Below, piece by piece: positions 53,452 through 62,066 of a stretch of 64,000 bases of DNA. Position numbers and translations under genes: made by a program. The notes beneath the pieces are model-generated. The model worked only from the letters and a program-made list of their open reading frames with translations, made no database searches and was not told the DNA's origin. The DNA comes from JBBDIP01 sp050260675 (GTDB lineage: Bacteria > Bacillota > Sulfobacillia > Fermentithermobacillales > Fermentithermobacillaceae). Where the stretch lies: positions 186,001-250,000 of the forward strand of contig JBLNCN010000011.1 in assembly GCA_050260675.1 (NCBI GenBank), read 5' to 3'. Within the stretch, counting starts at the first letter, position 1. Every line of letters begins with the position of its first letter.

Positions 53452-54201
53452 TCAGGGCGTCTCCGGTTTAGAGATGTGCAGCAGGCGCATTATCTCTCGC
53501 TGGGATTCGACGACACGCTCAGCAATGAACATCTCAAGCGGCGCGTCATCTCTGTGGGCTCTCTCCAGGAGTTCGATGTACTCATGCCTAAGCACGGGAG
53601 GGATTACGGCTGGCAGATACCCATCCTGGATTAATGCGGTGTTCATGAGCAGCCTTGCGATTCTGCCGTTTCCATCTTTGAAGGGGTGGATGAACACGAA
53701 CCTCTTGTGAAGCTGCGCCGCGAACGCCACCGGATGGAACTGCCCCCGTGCCGTCGCAGCCCAGCTGAACAGGGTGCCCATTTCCTCTCCTATGCGTTCT
53801 GCCGCGGTGACCGGGAACTTCGAGCCACTGATGAACACATCCATATCACGGTATTTGCCCGCATACTCCTCGTCGATGCCCTCGTAGAACATCCGGTGCA
53901 TAGTGAGTGCGTCCTCTTCCGTGATGGATCGACTGCCTATCAGGGTAAACATGAAGTCATACGACTTCGCGTGACCAAGAGCCTCGTAAGTATCGCGAAG
54001 GGGTTTGCCCCCAACCGTCAAGCCATCCTCGAGAAGCACCTTGGTCTCGCTTTCGGTGAGGGTATTGCCTTCCAGCGCGTTAGAAGACCATGTGAGGCCA
54101 ATCCGGTAATAGTCCCTGATCTGCTTAAGCGTCTCTCCTTGAAAGGGCCTGCGCTGGTCAATGGCTGCCTTGTACGCATCCAGCAGTTCATATATGCTCA
54201 T
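53452..54201 (-). CDS. Fic-family AMP-transferase-like protein
   Basis: 249 residues from ATG 54201 with GAGGTGAG upstream. Active site FIHPFKDGNGRIARLLMN matches HxFx(D/E)GNGRxxR. N-terminal SSNALEGNT matches the inhibitory helix motif (S/T)xxxE(G/N) of class II Fic proteins, whose Glu blocks ATP. These enzymes transfer AMP or related groups to target proteins. The C-terminus is short, with no DNA-binding domain. Confidence 0.9.
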   Translation of the reverse strand: MSIYELLDAYKAAIDQRRPFQGETLKQIRDYYRIGLTWSSNALEGNTLTESETKVLLEDGLTVGGKPLRDTYEALGHAKSYDFMFTLIGSRSITEEDALTMHRMFYEGIDEEYAGKYRDMDVFISGSKFPVTAAERIGEEMGTLFSWAATARGQFHPVAFAAQLHKRFVFIHPFKDGNGRIARLLMNTALIQDGYLPAVIPPVLRHEYIELLERAHRDDAPLEMFIAERVVESQREIMRLLHISKPETP

Positions 54202-54300
54202 GCCCTCACCTCTCGCGGACATCAATCTTGTACTTTCATTATCTCATGCCACCTGCTTCCAGCCAATCGTGGTCGGGTCTCCCCGATCGCCCACGTAGGT

Positions 54301-54381
54301 GGACTCTCGTTGATGGACTCTCGTTGATGGACTCTCGTTGATGGACCTCGCTGATGGACTCTCGTTGATGAGCTCTCGTTG
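54301..54381. repeat. 14-bp tandem repeat, about six units
   Basis: Units of GGACTCTCGTTGAT at 54301, 54315, 54329 and 54356, with degenerate units at 54343 (13 bp) and 54370. No coding frame uses it. Likely made by replication slippage. Confidence 0.85.
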
Positions 54382-54437
54382 TTAATGAACTCTTAAGAAT
54401 CCACCTCCCTACTCCTTAAGCCCCGGCGGGTAGCATC

Positions 54438-54449
54438 TGTGACGTCACA
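54438..54449. promoter_or_regulatory. Palindrome TGTGACGTCACA upstream of dacA-like gene
   Basis: Perfect 12-bp palindrome about 100 bases before the start codon. It could be the site of the response regulator encoded downstream. It differs from a Crp site, where the same half-sites are six bases apart. Confidence 0.4.
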
Positions 54450-54549
54450 TCGCCCAGGCCGGCAGTGTCAATGGAGTGCCCGGCAGTGCCTGTAACGTAA
54501 GCCGGCCGGGCGAAGTCACGCACTACTTTTTACTGGGGGGAACGCAGCC

Positions 54550-55533
54550 ATGCGGTCACGGTTGCTTGGAGGGCAGGTCTCTCGCAGGGCTCAAATAGAG
54601 TCCGCGGGACAAGTGCGCGGCAGGACATACACCAAGGTGTCTCGGTCAGGCTCAAGTTCAGGGCAGCGGCGCCCCTCAGGCGGATTGCGCTCTTTCGCCC
54701 GCTCCGCCGCCATTATCGGAACCCTCGCACTGATCACAGTCGCCATCCGTTCCGGGCTGTTCGAAGGAGCCGTCCTGCCCAGCATAAGCGGTAAATCCGC
54801 GATGGTAGTGGATCTGGAAACCGGCAAGGAGCTGGTGGCAATCGACGCCAATACCCGCGTCTACCCCGCCAGCCTTACCAAACTTATGACGGCGATCCTC
54901 CTTGCCGAACACCGGTCGCCGGGTGACCTCATGCGCTGCAGCGGGGCCGCGTCCCTACAGGAACCCACGCGTCTGGGTCTTTTCCCCGGGTCAAGGTTGA
55001 CCGCTGTCGCGGTTATGGACGCCATGCTGGTCGGATCGGCCAATGATGCGGCTTATCTAGCGGCTGAGGACATAGGAGGAAGCGTCAAAGACTTTGCCGC
55101 CCTCATGAACGCCAAGGCCAAGGAACTGGGGATGAACCAGACCAACTTCGTCACCCCCACCGGCCTCGACGACCAGAACCACTACAGCACAGCGCGGGAC
55201 CTGGCTGTCCTGTTCCGGGCTGCGCTTTCGGATCCGTGGGTCTCCAAGTCTCTGGCCAAGGAGGAGGCGACCGTGACGGCATCGGCTCCCCCGCCGACCG
55301 CGGACGGCCCGTCCCCGACCGCCACGTTCACCGTCGAGAACACCAATCCTCTGCTTGGGCTGGACGGATGCACGGCCGGCAAGACCGGCTCAACGACACA
55401 GGCGGGCAAGTGCTTGGCGGCCCTGTTCGAGAGGGATGGACGCAGGATCATTGCCGTGGTTATGGGCGCGCCCACAACAGAGGCGCTGATTGAGGACGTT
55501 AGGGCCGTGGTTGACGCGGCCCTGGATAGATAG
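54550..55533 (+). CDS. D-alanyl-D-alanine carboxypeptidase (S11 family)
   Basis: 327 residues behind GGGGGG. One membrane helix (51-68) anchors the protein. Penicillin-binding motifs: YPASLTKLM (SxxK), GSANDAAYL (SxN) and AGKTGST (KTG). It trims the terminal D-Ala from cell-wall peptides. Thirteen bases separate it from the BceA-like gene, so it belongs to a Bce-type module. Removing D-Ala there would change targets of glycopeptides or lipid II-binding peptides. The C-terminal domain of DacA-type enzymes is absent. Confidence 0.9.
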   Translation: MRSRLLGGQVSRRAQIESAGQVRGRTYTKVSRSGSSSGQRRPSGGLRSFARSAAIIGTLALITVAIRSGLFEGAVLPSISGKSAMVVDLETGKELVAIDANTRVYPASLTKLMTAILLAEHRSPGDLMRCSGAASLQEPTRLGLFPGSRLTAVAVMDAMLVGSANDAAYLAAEDIGGSVKDFAALMNAKAKELGMNQTNFVTPTGLDDQNHYSTARDLAVLFRAALSDPWVSKSLAKEEATVTASAPPPTADGPSPTATFTVENTNPLLGLDGCTAGKTGSTTQAGKCLAALFERDGRRIIAVVMGAPTTEALIEDVRAVVDAALDR

Positions 55534-55545
55534 GAGGCACTTTGA

Positions 55546-56427
55546 ATGGCGATTCTTAAAGCAACCAATCTGTCGCGCGTTTACGGTGAGCATGAAGCGG
55601 CGGCCACCACCTGGGCACTCCGCGACGCCAGCCTCACGGTCGAAGCCGGCGAGTTCATCGGCGTTATGGGACCATCGGGAAGCGGCAAGACCACTCTGCT
55701 GAACCTGCTGGCCGCCATTGATACCCCGACCGCCGGCAAGGTAGAGATCAACGGGACGGACATATCGAAGCTATCCGACCGTGACCTGGCGGTGTTCCGC
55801 CGCCGCAATCTGGGCTTCATCTTCCAGGACTACAACCTCCTTCACACGCTCTCGGTACAGGAGAACGTTGTGTTGCCGCTGGCGCTTGAAGGGCTCAGCC
55901 CTCAGCTCATCCTTTCCAGGCTGCATGAGGTGGCCCGGCAGTTGGGCATCGAGGCCATTCTGCCCAAGCGGGTCTACCAGTTGTCGGGCGGAGAGCAGCA
56001 GCGCACCGCAATCGCGCGGGCCATTATCCACCGCCCGTCGCTCATCCTGGCCGACGAGCCCACCGGCAACCTTGATTCCAAGTCATCGGCAAGCGTGATG
56101 AAGGCGCTCTCTGACCTGAACGCGTGGGCGACGGTTGAGCCTGGGACCGACGGCACCGCGGGCCGAGGCGGAGGTCGAGTGATTGGCGCCGCCAGCGGCA
56201 CTAATGCATGTGACGCCGGGGGCTCCTCATCCGCCGCCACCATCCTTATGGTGACTCACGACCCGTTCGCGGCCAGTTTCTGCAGACGGATCCTGTTCAT
56301 CAAGGACGGCCGCATCCAATCCGAGCTCCATCGGCGCGGCAGCAGGCAGGCGTTCTACCAAGAGATCCTCGACGTCCTCACGACCCAAGGAGGTGCAGAC
56401 CTTGACCTTACGGCAGCTCGCGCTTAG
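55546..56427 (+). CDS. BceA-like ABC transporter ATP-binding protein
   Basis: 293 residues behind AGGAGG. Walker A GPSGSGKTT, signature LSGGEQQRTAIARAI, Walker B LILADEPTGNLD, H-loop TILMVTHDPFAAS. About 40 residues rich in Gly, Ala, Thr and Ser are inserted between the D-loop and H-loop (codons around 56125-56240), unlike other BceA proteins. With the FtsX-type permease it should free lipid II cycle intermediates from antimicrobial peptides and act as the sensor for the kinase. Confidence 0.92.
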   Translation: MAILKATNLSRVYGEHEAAATTWALRDASLTVEAGEFIGVMGPSGSGKTTLLNLLAAIDTPTAGKVEINGTDISKLSDRDLAVFRRRNLGFIFQDYNLLHTLSVQENVVLPLALEGLSPQLILSRLHEVARQLGIEAILPKRVYQLSGGEQQRTAIARAIIHRPSLILADEPTGNLDSKSSASVMKALSDLNAWATVEPGTDGTAGRGGGRVIGAASGTNACDAGGSSSAATILMVTHDPFAASFCRRILFIKDGRIQSELHRRGSRQAFYQEILDVLTTQGGADLDLTAARA

Positions 56428-58360
56428 CAATATGAGGGGACTGTGGCGCAAGTACGCCGCGTTCCTGTTCAGCAGCATCCTGGCAGTAGTGGTCTTCTAC
56501 CTTCTGGCGTCGTTCGTGATGCACCCGGACGTTGTGAACGGGTACGTCGCACACGCCGCCGCGGTGCTGATGGGCTTCTTGGTGTCGCAATGGATCATCG
56601 TGACCTTCACGTTCTTCTTCGTCCTGTACTCCAGTTGGGCCTTCGTGAAGTCCAGGAAGAAGGAGTTCGGGCTGCTCTGCCTACTGGGCGCCACGAGGGG
56701 CCAGGTCAGTTGGATGATCGTGATCGAGCACGCGGTTATCGGGATCCTCAGCATCGCAGCGGGACTGGGGTTGGGTATCCCTGGGTCCAAACTGATGTTG
56801 GACGCGATGTCCAGGTTCCTCCAGGTCTCCTCACCTGTGCGCTTCATAGTCGTGGTCCCGGCGGTGCTCACAACCATCGGCGTTTTCATGGTGATGTTCA
56901 TCGCCATCGGCGCGTTTACCACGCTGCAGATCTCACCGCGAAGGGTAGTCCGCCTGCTGCGCGAGCACCAGCGGCCGAAGGCTCTCCCGCGCTACTCGGT
57001 CATCATCGCCTTGCTTGCGTTCCTCTGCATTGGAGGCGGTTACGGCGTGGCTTGGGTCGTCGACGGACAGACGCTGGTCTTCGCGATGCTGCCTGTAACG
57101 TTCGTGGTGTCTTTCGGGACCTTCCTCTTCTTCTCCCAGGCCAGCGTCGCAGTGCTGAGGATGCTGCAGCGGAAGCTCTCGTTCTTCTACAACAGGCTGA
57201 ACCTGCTTACTGTGGGCGACCTGGTCTTCCGGATGAAAGAGAACGCTTGGGTCCTCGCCACAGTCGCGGTACTGAGCGCCTCCGTAATTACCGCCACCGG
57301 CACGATATACACGGCCCAGGCCACAATGCTCAAAGATATGGAAGCAGGTTACCCCCACACCGTAACCTTTGCGGTATCCGGGGAGCTGGGCTTCGCCGAC
57401 AAGGAATCCGGTCTGCCGGCGCTTGCGTCTGGCATCGACAAGCTCTTGGCTCACGATGAAGTTACCGTCGCGGAGCATGTGGCACTGGCAGGGCTTATGG
57501 CGAAATCGAGAGACGGCGATATTCAGACGCTCATTGCGTCGGAAAGGGGCTACAACGCCTGGGCGGCAACTGCCGGGCGCGAAGCCTTGGTCCTGGACGG
57601 CTCCAAGGCCGCAATGCTGCAACCGTTCATGGATCGCGCCGCTGAGATGACCGAAGAGATCCCCGTGGACCTGATCGTCGGCGGCGAAACGATTACGGTG
57701 GAAGCGGTGCCCCACCCATTCCTTCACACCAACTACCTGCATGCTCTGCAGCAGTTCGTGGTGGTGGACGACGCCCTATACGACCGCCTCTCCGCCGCTG
57801 CGTCTTCCGGCGATAGGGTCTCCTTCTTCAGTTACGAGTTCCAGGACTGGCAAAAGACCTGGAAAACAGACCAACGCCTGCGGGCGACAATCCCTGATGC
57901 GGACCTAGTCGGGTTTTCATCCAGGATCTACTCTTACGAAGGCCGCAGGCAAATGACCGCGCTGACGGCTATGATAGCGATGTTCGTGACCGTCCTGTTC
58001 TTCATCGCCGCAGGCAGCATGCTGTACTTTCGCCTGTTCGGCAGCATCCAGGAGGACCGCGAGAAGTACCGCTCCATGCGCAGACTGGGCTTATCAACCG
58101 GAGAGGTCAACCGCATCATATCGACGCAGGTGAAGGTCATCTTCTTCGCTCCCATCGCGATCGGATCCGTGCACTGCGGGTTTGCGATGAAGTCCCTGTC
58201 CAACGTATTGCGGCAGATGCCCTGGCCGTTCCTGGGCGTATACCGTTATGCTCTCTACGCCATCGCCGGGTTCTCGCTGGTGCAGGCGGTGTATTTCCTG
58301 GTGGCGAGAAACGCGTATGTCAAAGAGGTGACAGACGGCCTGCTCCGCGAGCAAGTGTAA
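56402..58360 (+). CDS. BceB-like FtsX-family permease
   Basis: 652 residues from TTG 56402 with AAGGAGG eight bases upstream; this gives the family N-terminus LTLRQLALSNMRG. Ten membrane helices are likely, with the large extracellular domain between helices 7 and 8 (residues about 300-515) that marks Bce-type permeases. FtsX-like regions flank it. It overlaps the ATPase gene by 26 bases. The stop codon lies inside the first unit of a 17-bp tandem repeat. Confidence 0.9.
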   Translation: MTLRQLALSNMRGLWRKYAAFLFSSILAVVVFYLLASFVMHPDVVNGYVAHAAAVLMGFLVSQWIIVTFTFFFVLYSSWAFVKSRKKEFGLLCLLGATRGQVSWMIVIEHAVIGILSIAAGLGLGIPGSKLMLDAMSRFLQVSSPVRFIVVVPAVLTTIGVFMVMFIAIGAFTTLQISPRRVVRLLREHQRPKALPRYSVIIALLAFLCIGGGYGVAWVVDGQTLVFAMLPVTFVVSFGTFLFFSQASVAVLRMLQRKLSFFYNRLNLLTVGDLVFRMKENAWVLATVAVLSASVITATGTIYTAQATMLKDMEAGYPHTVTFAVSGELGFADKESGLPALASGIDKLLAHDEVTVAEHVALAGLMAKSRDGDIQTLIASERGYNAWAATAGREALVLDGSKAAMLQPFMDRAAEMTEEIPVDLIVGGETITVEAVPHPFLHTNYLHALQQFVVVDDALYDRLSAAASSGDRVSFFSYEFQDWQKTWKTDQRLRATIPDADLVGFSSRIYSYEGRRQMTALTAMIAMFVTVLFFIAAGSMLYFRLFGSIQEDREKYRSMRRLGLSTGEVNRIISTQVKVIFFAPIAIGSVHCGFAMKSLSNVLRQMPWPFLGVYRYALYAIAGFSLVQAVYFLVARNAYVKEVTDGLLREQV

Positions 58361-58470
58361 GCGGCGGACAAGTGTAAGCGGCGGACAAGTGTGAGCAGCG
58401 GGCAAGTGTGAGCATGCGTGAGCAGCGAGGAAGTGCAAGCGCGCGTGAGCAGCGAGGAAGTGCAAGCGCG
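58352..58470. repeat. Two adjoining tandem repeats after the BceB-like gene
   Basis: CAAGTGTAAGCGGCGGA (17 bp) occurs at 58352 and 58369, with a variant at 58386. It then passes into two copies of a longer unit containing GTGAGCAGCGAGGAAGTGC (from about 58418). The first unit includes the bceB-like stop codon. The rest of the 312-base gap to the response regulator shows no gene. Confidence 0.8.
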
Positions 58471-58672
58471 CCTGAGCATGTATGGCACCTGATCAGTACC
58501 GAAGGCGCTAAGGGGTGCCGTGTCCCCCGCGCCCCTGACATCATCAGAATTGTGCGGTATTCTTGATGAGGAACCGACGGTGCCGCAAGCACGACCCAGC
58601 CGTTGAGCAAGGATAACCTGCCTCGCGTGAATCGCGTCTCGCGGCAGGTCAGAGCGAACAGGAGTGACTGAG

Positions 58673-59380
58673 GTGGAGCGGACCACGGTACTGGTGGTGG
58701 ACGACGAGAGGGAGATAGCGGACCTCATCAAGATCTACCTCGCAAACGAGGGATTTGAAGTGCTGAAGGCGGCTAACGCCGCCGAGGCCGAAACCATCCT
58801 CGGTGACAAGGACCGTCCGGTCCACCTCATCATCCTGGACATCATGATGCCCGGCAAGGATGGCATGACCCTCTGCCGAGAGCTCCGCGCCCGCTCAAAC
58901 GTGCCCGTCCTGATGCTGAGCGCGCGGTCCCAGGACATCGACAAGATCATGGGCCTCACCACTGGCGCCGACGACTACCTGACAAAGCCGTTCAACCCGC
59001 TTGAGTTGCTTGCGCGAGTGAAGTCCCTGCTCAGGCGATTTCTATACCTTAACCCGACCAAGCAGGAGGCTGTGGGTGACTCGGTGATCGAGATCCGCGG
59101 CCTGCGCATCGACCGCCGCAGCCACAAAGTATCGGTCTACGGCCGCGAGGTCTCCCTTACGCCGACTGAGTTCGAGATACTCTACCTGCTCATGAAGAAC
59201 AAGGGGATAGTCCTCAGCTCCGAAACAATCTTCGAGCAGGTCTGGCGCGAGCGCTACTTCGAATCCAACAACACGGTCATGGTGCACATCCGCAAGATTC
59301 GCGAGAAGGTCGAGGAGAACCCGGGTGAGCCGGAGTTCATCAAGACCGTCTGGGGGGTCGGCTACAGAATTGACGCGTGA
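58673..59380 (+). CDS. OmpR-family response regulator (BceR-like)
   Basis: 235 residues from GTG 58673, eight bases after AGGAG. Receiver: VVDDE acid pair, HLIILDIMMPGKDG with the phosphorylated Asp, LMLSA, and YLTKPF with the Lys. C-terminal winged helix: LTPTEFEILYLLMKN, VWRERYFESNNTVMVHIRKI and VWGVGYRI. Pairs with the downstream kinase and probably activates the dacA/bceAB-like genes. Confidence 0.93.
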   Translation: MERTTVLVVDDEREIADLIKIYLANEGFEVLKAANAAEAETILGDKDRPVHLIILDIMMPGKDGMTLCRELRARSNVPVLMLSARSQDIDKIMGLTTGADDYLTKPFNPLELLARVKSLLRRFLYLNPTKQEAVGDSVIEIRGLRIDRRSHKVSVYGREVSLTPTEFEILYLLMKNKGIVLSSETIFEQVWRERYFESNNTVMVHIRKIREKVEENPGEPEFIKTVWGVGYRIDA

Positions 59381-60542
59381 ATCGGTAGTCAGCATCCGCT
59401 GGAAGATGATGATCATGATGGCCGCCAGCGCCGCTTTTGCAGTCGGCACTACGGGGATGCTGCTGGTGGTCGCCGGATTCATGTACCGGCTGCCGGTCAT
59501 AGGTGACATACTTACCTACCTTGGCCGGAGCGGCTATGCCCTGCTCATCGTCTTCATCACCGGCCTCAGCCTTTTCATCGGCTGCTTCGTCATCTTGAGC
59601 GCCGGCACGCTGCGGTATATGAGCCGGATCAGTCAGGCTGTGAACCAGATCTCCACGGGTGACCTGGACGTCTACATCCCTGTCAGCGGCAGTGACGAGC
59701 TTGCACGCCTTGCGAAAAACATCAACAACATGGCGATGACGCTGAAGACATCCATCGAGGAAGAGCGGGAGGCCGAGCGGACAAAGAACGACCTCATCAC
59801 GAGCATATCCCATGATCTGCGGACCCCGCTCACATCCGTGCTGGGATACCTGGAGTTGGTCGATACCGACAAGTACGCCGACGAGGTCACGCTGCGCCAC
59901 TACGTCGCAATCGCGCTGGAGAAGGCCCGCAGCCTGAAGCGCCTGATCGATGACCTGTTCGAGTTCACGCGGGTGAACTACCGGGGCATGACGCTTCAGC
60001 CTGAGACGGTGAACATGGCCATGCTGCTGGAGCAGTTGGCCGAGGAGTTCGTCCCGATACTGGAGAAAGCTGGGATGGAGTACCGCCTCAACCTGCCCCC
60101 CGAGAAGATCACAGTGCAGGGGGACCCCTCCCTGCTCGTTCGCGTGTTCGAGAACCTTATGTCCAACGCCGTCCGACACGGGGCCGATGGCCGTTACGTG
60201 GACATCGAATTGAGCGCAGGCGATGGCACCGGTGGCGCAGGAGTCGCTTCTGCCGCTGCTCCTGGGGTTGCTACTGCGTCTAGCGATTCCGCCGGCGCTG
60301 CTCCTAGTGACTGCGTCCGCGTTCGCATCGCCAACTACGGCGCTCCCATTCCAGAATCCCAGTTAAGGCGCATATTCGAGCGATTCGTCCGTGTCGAGGA
60401 GTCCCGTTCCCGCGATACCGGCGGCGCCGGCCTCGGGCTGGCCATCGCCAAGAGCATCGTTGACCTGCACGGGGGCTCGATCCGGGCCTACAACGAGGAT
60501 AACAGGACCGTGTTCGAGGTGGCGCTTCGGACCGAGGCGTAG
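59370..60542 (+). CDS. Sensor histidine kinase
   Basis: About 390 residues from TTG 59370 overlapping the regulator stop; a GTG at 59325 would overlap 56 bases. Two membrane helices flank a short outside loop. HAMP-like linker, then SISHDLRTPLTS (H-box), LMSNAVRHG (N-box) and DTGGAGLGLAIAKS (G-boxes). A run of about 35 Ala/Gly/Ser/Thr-rich residues (codons 60213-60310) is inserted in the ATPase domain. The short sensing part fits kinases activated through a BceAB-type transporter. Confidence 0.91.
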   Translation: MTRESVVSIRWKMMIMMAASAAFAVGTTGMLLVVAGFMYRLPVIGDILTYLGRSGYALLIVFITGLSLFIGCFVILSAGTLRYMSRISQAVNQISTGDLDVYIPVSGSDELARLAKNINNMAMTLKTSIEEEREAERTKNDLITSISHDLRTPLTSVLGYLELVDTDKYADEVTLRHYVAIALEKARSLKRLIDDLFEFTRVNYRGMTLQPETVNMAMLLEQLAEEFVPILEKAGMEYRLNLPPEKITVQGDPSLLVRVFENLMSNAVRHGADGRYVDIELSAGDGTGGAGVASAAAPGVATASSDSAGAAPSDCVRVRIANYGAPIPESQLRRIFERFVRVEESRSRDTGGAGLGLAIAKSIVDLHGGSIRAYNEDNRTVFEVALRTEA

Positions 60543-60610
60543 GGAATGCAGATTTCGCCATCACGACGGAGCCGACCAGCAGCGTTCCTCATCACTTCGA
60601 AGATGAACTG

Positions 60611-60874
60611 TAGCTTTCATCATCATTTCCGAGCGGAATGGTAGCTCTTATCATCACTTCGGAGTTGACTGGTAGCTTTTATCATCGCTTCGGAGTTGAC
60701 TGGTAGCTTTTATCATCACTTCGGAGTTGACTGGTAGCTTTTATCATCACTTCGGAGTTGATTGGTAGCTTTTATCATCACTTCGGAGTTGATTGGTAGC
60801 TTTTATCACCACTTCGGAGTTGATTGGTAGCTTTTATCATCACTTCGGAGTTGATTGGTAGCTTTTATCATCAC
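60611..60874. repeat. 31-bp tandem array, eight full units and a partial one
   Basis: Each unit opens TAGCTTTTATCATCAC. Units touch each other with no spacers. The first unit (60611-60641) and a remnant before it are diverged; the later ones are almost identical, with a gactgg to gattgg change splitting the array in two. 31 is not a multiple of three and no frame crosses it. It fills most of the gap between the kinase gene and the terminator. Confidence 0.92.
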
Positions 60875-60894
60875 GTTGCGAAAGAGATACGAAA

Positions 60895-60918
60895 GGAGCC
60901 CTGGGCGACCAGGGCTCC
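60895..60918. terminator. Rho-independent terminator
   Basis: GGAGCCCTGG and CCAGGGCTCC pair perfectly around GCGA; TCCTTGTT follows on the plus strand and GAAAG-rich sequence precedes, giving a T-rich tail (CTTTCG) on the minus strand too. It ends the kinase operon and probably the rubrerythrin operon from the other side. Confidence 0.8.
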
Positions 60919-60989
60919 TCCTTGTTGGGAGCTGTACGCGAAACCTGGGATCGTATAGGGTCCTATGGGGTCCTATATGCGAAACCGGC

Positions 60990-61421
60990 TCACCCCTCCG
61001 GGAAGTACCTTGCGAGCAGTCCCGCTAGGGCGCGAGCGTGTCTCGCCTCGTCCCTGGACGTCTCGTCAAAGTAGTCGTGGGCCGGGTCGTTGCCCGCTTC
61101 CTTAGCCTTGGTGGCTGCTTCCTTCTTGCCCTTATTGGCCATCTGCTCGCCGGCAAGCATCTTCTTTATGTTCTGCGCAGTGGATTCGGAGATGAGTCCG
61201 GACAACTCCGCATAACCAGCAGCGTGAGCCGCCTCTTCGTAGGCAATGCGGGTGAGGACCTCCGCGACCTCAGGGTATCCCTCACGATATGCCTGGCGGG
61301 CCATGGCCAGATACAGGCCTACTTCCGCAACCTCTCCCTGGAAGTTCTTCATCGATGCATCTTCGCAAACCGTGCCTTTAGCGGCGCCTAGCTTTACCTC
61401 ATTAATCAGTGCGAGTTCCAT
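60990..61421 (-). CDS. Rubrerythrin-like ferritin-fold protein
   Basis: 143 residues. Di-iron ligands fit E-x6-Y patterns: GEVAEVGLYLAMARQA, RIAYEEAAHAAGYAE and ETSRDEARHARALAGL. The C-terminal rubredoxin domain of full rubrerythrins is missing. Such proteins reduce peroxide in anaerobes. AGGAGGT sits inside the 3' end of the perR-like gene, so the two are cotranscribed. Confidence 0.88.
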   Translation of the reverse strand: MELALINEVKLGAAKGTVCEDASMKNFQGEVAEVGLYLAMARQAYREGYPEVAEVLTRIAYEEAAHAAGYAELSGLISESTAQNIKKMLAGEQMANKGKKEAATKAKEAGNDPAHDYFDETSRDEARHARALAGLLARYFPEG

Positions 61422-61424
61422 ATC

Positions 61425-61946
61425 CTATACCTCCTCATTAGTTCGGAGGGATTCCCGCGCCTCCACGCATGTTGGACACAACCCGAAGAAGCAGCAGTCC
61501 ACCGCGTAGAGCTCCCAGCCGACGGAAGATTCGCCGGAAGACCCGCCGGACGATTCGCCGGATGCGGCCCCTGCTCTATTCTGCTTCTCCAGGAGGTCCC
61601 TCAACACCGGGTCCAGGCTCTCGTCTGCGTCGTCTACCCGTCCGCACTTGCGGCAGACCAGGTGGGCATGGGGAGACACGTTTGCATCGTAGCGGTAGAC
61701 ACTCTCCTCCATGCTGATGCGGCGAAGCAGACCTGCGTCCTCAAGAGCGTGGAGCGTCTGGTAGACCGTGTTCAGGCTAAGGCCGGGGAACTTGGGCTTG
61801 AGATCGCCGTAGACCATTTCCGGGCTTGGATGTGCCTTGCTGCCCCGCAGCAACGCTGCGATAGCCAGGCGCTGGGGAGTCACTCTCATCCCCGCTTGCC
61901 TTAGGGCTTGCTGCAGATTGTCCTGGTTTCCGAACATGGCCGGCAC
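61425..61946 (-). CDS. perR: Fur-family regulator, probably PerR
   Basis: 173 residues from GTG 61946 with GGGGGG six bases upstream. Winged helix RVTPQRLAIAALL and LSLNTVYQTLHALEDAGL; metal region HAHLVCRKCGRVDD; second structural zinc pair CPTC. A Gly/Ser-rich insert (GAASGESSGGSSGESS) splits the dimerisation domain between the two Cys pairs. Cotranscription with rubrerythrin and a palindrome before it suggest an H2O2-responsive PerR. Confidence 0.87.
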   Translation of the reverse strand: MPAMFGNQDNLQQALRQAGMRVTPQRLAIAALLRGSKAHPSPEMVYGDLKPKFPGLSLNTVYQTLHALEDAGLLRRISMEESVYRYDANVSPHAHLVCRKCGRVDDADESLDPVLRDLLEKQNRAGAASGESSGGSSGESSVGWELYAVDCCFFGLCPTCVEARESLRTNEEV

Positions 61947-61960
61947 GGGATTCCCCCCTC

Positions 61961-61988
61961 GTAATGAATACTATCTAGGAATCATTAC
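61961..61988. promoter_or_regulatory. Fur/PerR-type operator
   Basis: GTAATGA and TCATTAC, 14 bases apart, with partial symmetry inside (ATACTA / TAGGAA). It lies 14 bases upstream of the perR-like start, in AT-rich sequence that should hold the promoter. Autoregulation is likely. Confidence 0.65.
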
Positions 61989-62066
61989 TGTGTCAATACT
62001 CTCTGAAACGAAATTCGTGAGAAATGATCAGAGCTACTCCCAGATGACGTCGGGAGACCAATCTCG

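Larger units (their letters stand above)
54202..54549. other. Intergenic region upstream of the D,D-carboxypeptidase gene
   Basis: Divergent gap of 348 bases between the Fic gene and dacA-like gene. It contains a 14-bp tandem repeat (54301-54381), a palindrome (54438-54449) and two CGGCAGTG direct repeats near 54470-54495. It should carry the promoter of the envelope-stress operon. Confidence 0.5.

Noticed and set aside
60611..60874. Possible CRISPR array
   Set aside because: The 31-bp units adjoin directly with no spacers, and no cas genes are in the window.
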